A DNA stretch of 36,612 bases, taken from an uncultured Planctomycetaceae bacterium. Its GTDB lineage: Bacteria > Planctomycetota > Planctomycetia > Planctomycetales > Planctomycetaceae. Below, one piece after another: positions 36,312 to 36,612 of this stretch. The notes beneath the pieces are model-generated. The model had not been told where the DNA came from. It did not search any database and saw only the letters and a list, made by a program, of their open reading frames with translations. A program made the translations under genes and the position numbers. Each line of letters begins with the position of its first letter. The stretch's first letter is position 1. The stretch covers positions 1 through 36,612 of the forward strand of contig CAJWGB010000027.1 in NCBI GenBank assembly GCA_913031625.1, written 5' to 3'.

Positions 36312-36612
36312 TTCGAAACTTTCTACCGCGTGCGGGGTTCATGCGATGGACCCCGTGCTGCAGGTCGTGTTTGTGCAATGCACAACTCACAGGATTGTCC
36401 CGCCTGACAATCTCTGTGGCGTCCGGTCACGATACTGTTGAACGCCGGCTTTGAGACAACCCGTCGATTGTCGTTCGCGGCTGCTAAGTGATTGATCTCC
36501 GGAGCTCTTACGCGTCTGCATCTGTAGCAAACCCAGGTTTGTAGCGTGCCTGCAAAAGAGGGCGCTCGTTTCGGAAGAGGGCGCTAATTTCAGCTGAGCG
36601 GGAAGCGTTCAG
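36312..36612. other. Non-coding right end with small repeats
   Basis: No gene is supported in the last 301 bases. A hairpin cggggttcat-gcg-atggaccccg (36333-36355, one mismatch) lies 21 bp after the lipoprotein stop and may be its terminator, though no T-tract follows. Further right are an inverted repeat caaacc-ca-ggtttg (36528-36541) and an 11-bp direct repeat aagagggcgct (36556-36566 and 36575-36585). These may belong to regulation of a gene outside the window. Confidence 0.45.

Overview
The window looks like a piece of a planctomycete chromosome. The evidence is the kind of genes present: two secreted PQQ-type beta-propeller proteins that begin with D-W-x-x-[FW]-R-G, a TPR/FG-GAP/ASPIC-UnbV protein, a giant membrane-anchored Ala/Glu/Gln-rich coiled-coil protein, a glutamine-amidotransferase-like/VWA membrane protein, and a pyrophosphate-type phosphofructokinase. 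No rRNA, tRNA, CRISPR array, insertion sequence or phage gene was found. By eye the base composition is moderate in GC and even throughout, so nothing marks an island.

Layout. Positions 1-5299 (minus strand) hold the first 1,766 codons of a giant DUF4175-like coiled-coil protein, whose 3' end leaves the window inside a 15-bp in-frame tandem repeat. Positions 5670-9400 (minus) are a tight cluster of a YhdT-like small membrane protein, a PanF-like sodium:solute symporter and a PQQ-like propeller. A second propeller gene (9660-10889, minus) is divergent from a POTRA-repeat secreted protein (11063-13651, plus). Convergent to that is an SPFH-GYF_2 protein (13715-14830, minus), preceded by an NtrC-type response regulator (15137-16474, minus).

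The plus-strand block 16909-27599 is housekeeping: an M24 Xaa-Pro peptidase, accB, accC (first step of fatty-acid synthesis), PPi-dependent phosphofructokinase, a VWA/GATase-like membrane protein, a class V serine/alanine-glyoxylate aminotransferase, enolase and an FtsB/DivIC-like protein. Central carbon metabolism is therefore represented by pfp and eno, with the aminotransferase linking glyoxylate and amino acids. Intrinsic terminators follow pfp and eno.

From 27953 to 35996 the genes run on the minus strand: an MlaF-MlaE fusion with a membrane-anchored partner of unknown fold encoded just upstream, a membrane-anchored coiled-coil protein, and the TPR/FG-GAP/ASPIC protein. A short GTG-started lipoprotein gene (36141-36311, plus) lies divergently from the last. 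The final 300 bases hold only small inverted and direct repeats.

I see no clearly new multi-gene system. The most interesting items are the 110-residue insert in the PanF-like symporter, the POTRA protein with no visible beta-barrel, the fused lipid transporter with an unrecognised partner, the terminator that sits directly in front of the FtsB-like start codon, the SPFH protein carrying a GYF domain beside poly-proline tracts, and the near-identical 15-bp coding repeat at the left edge.
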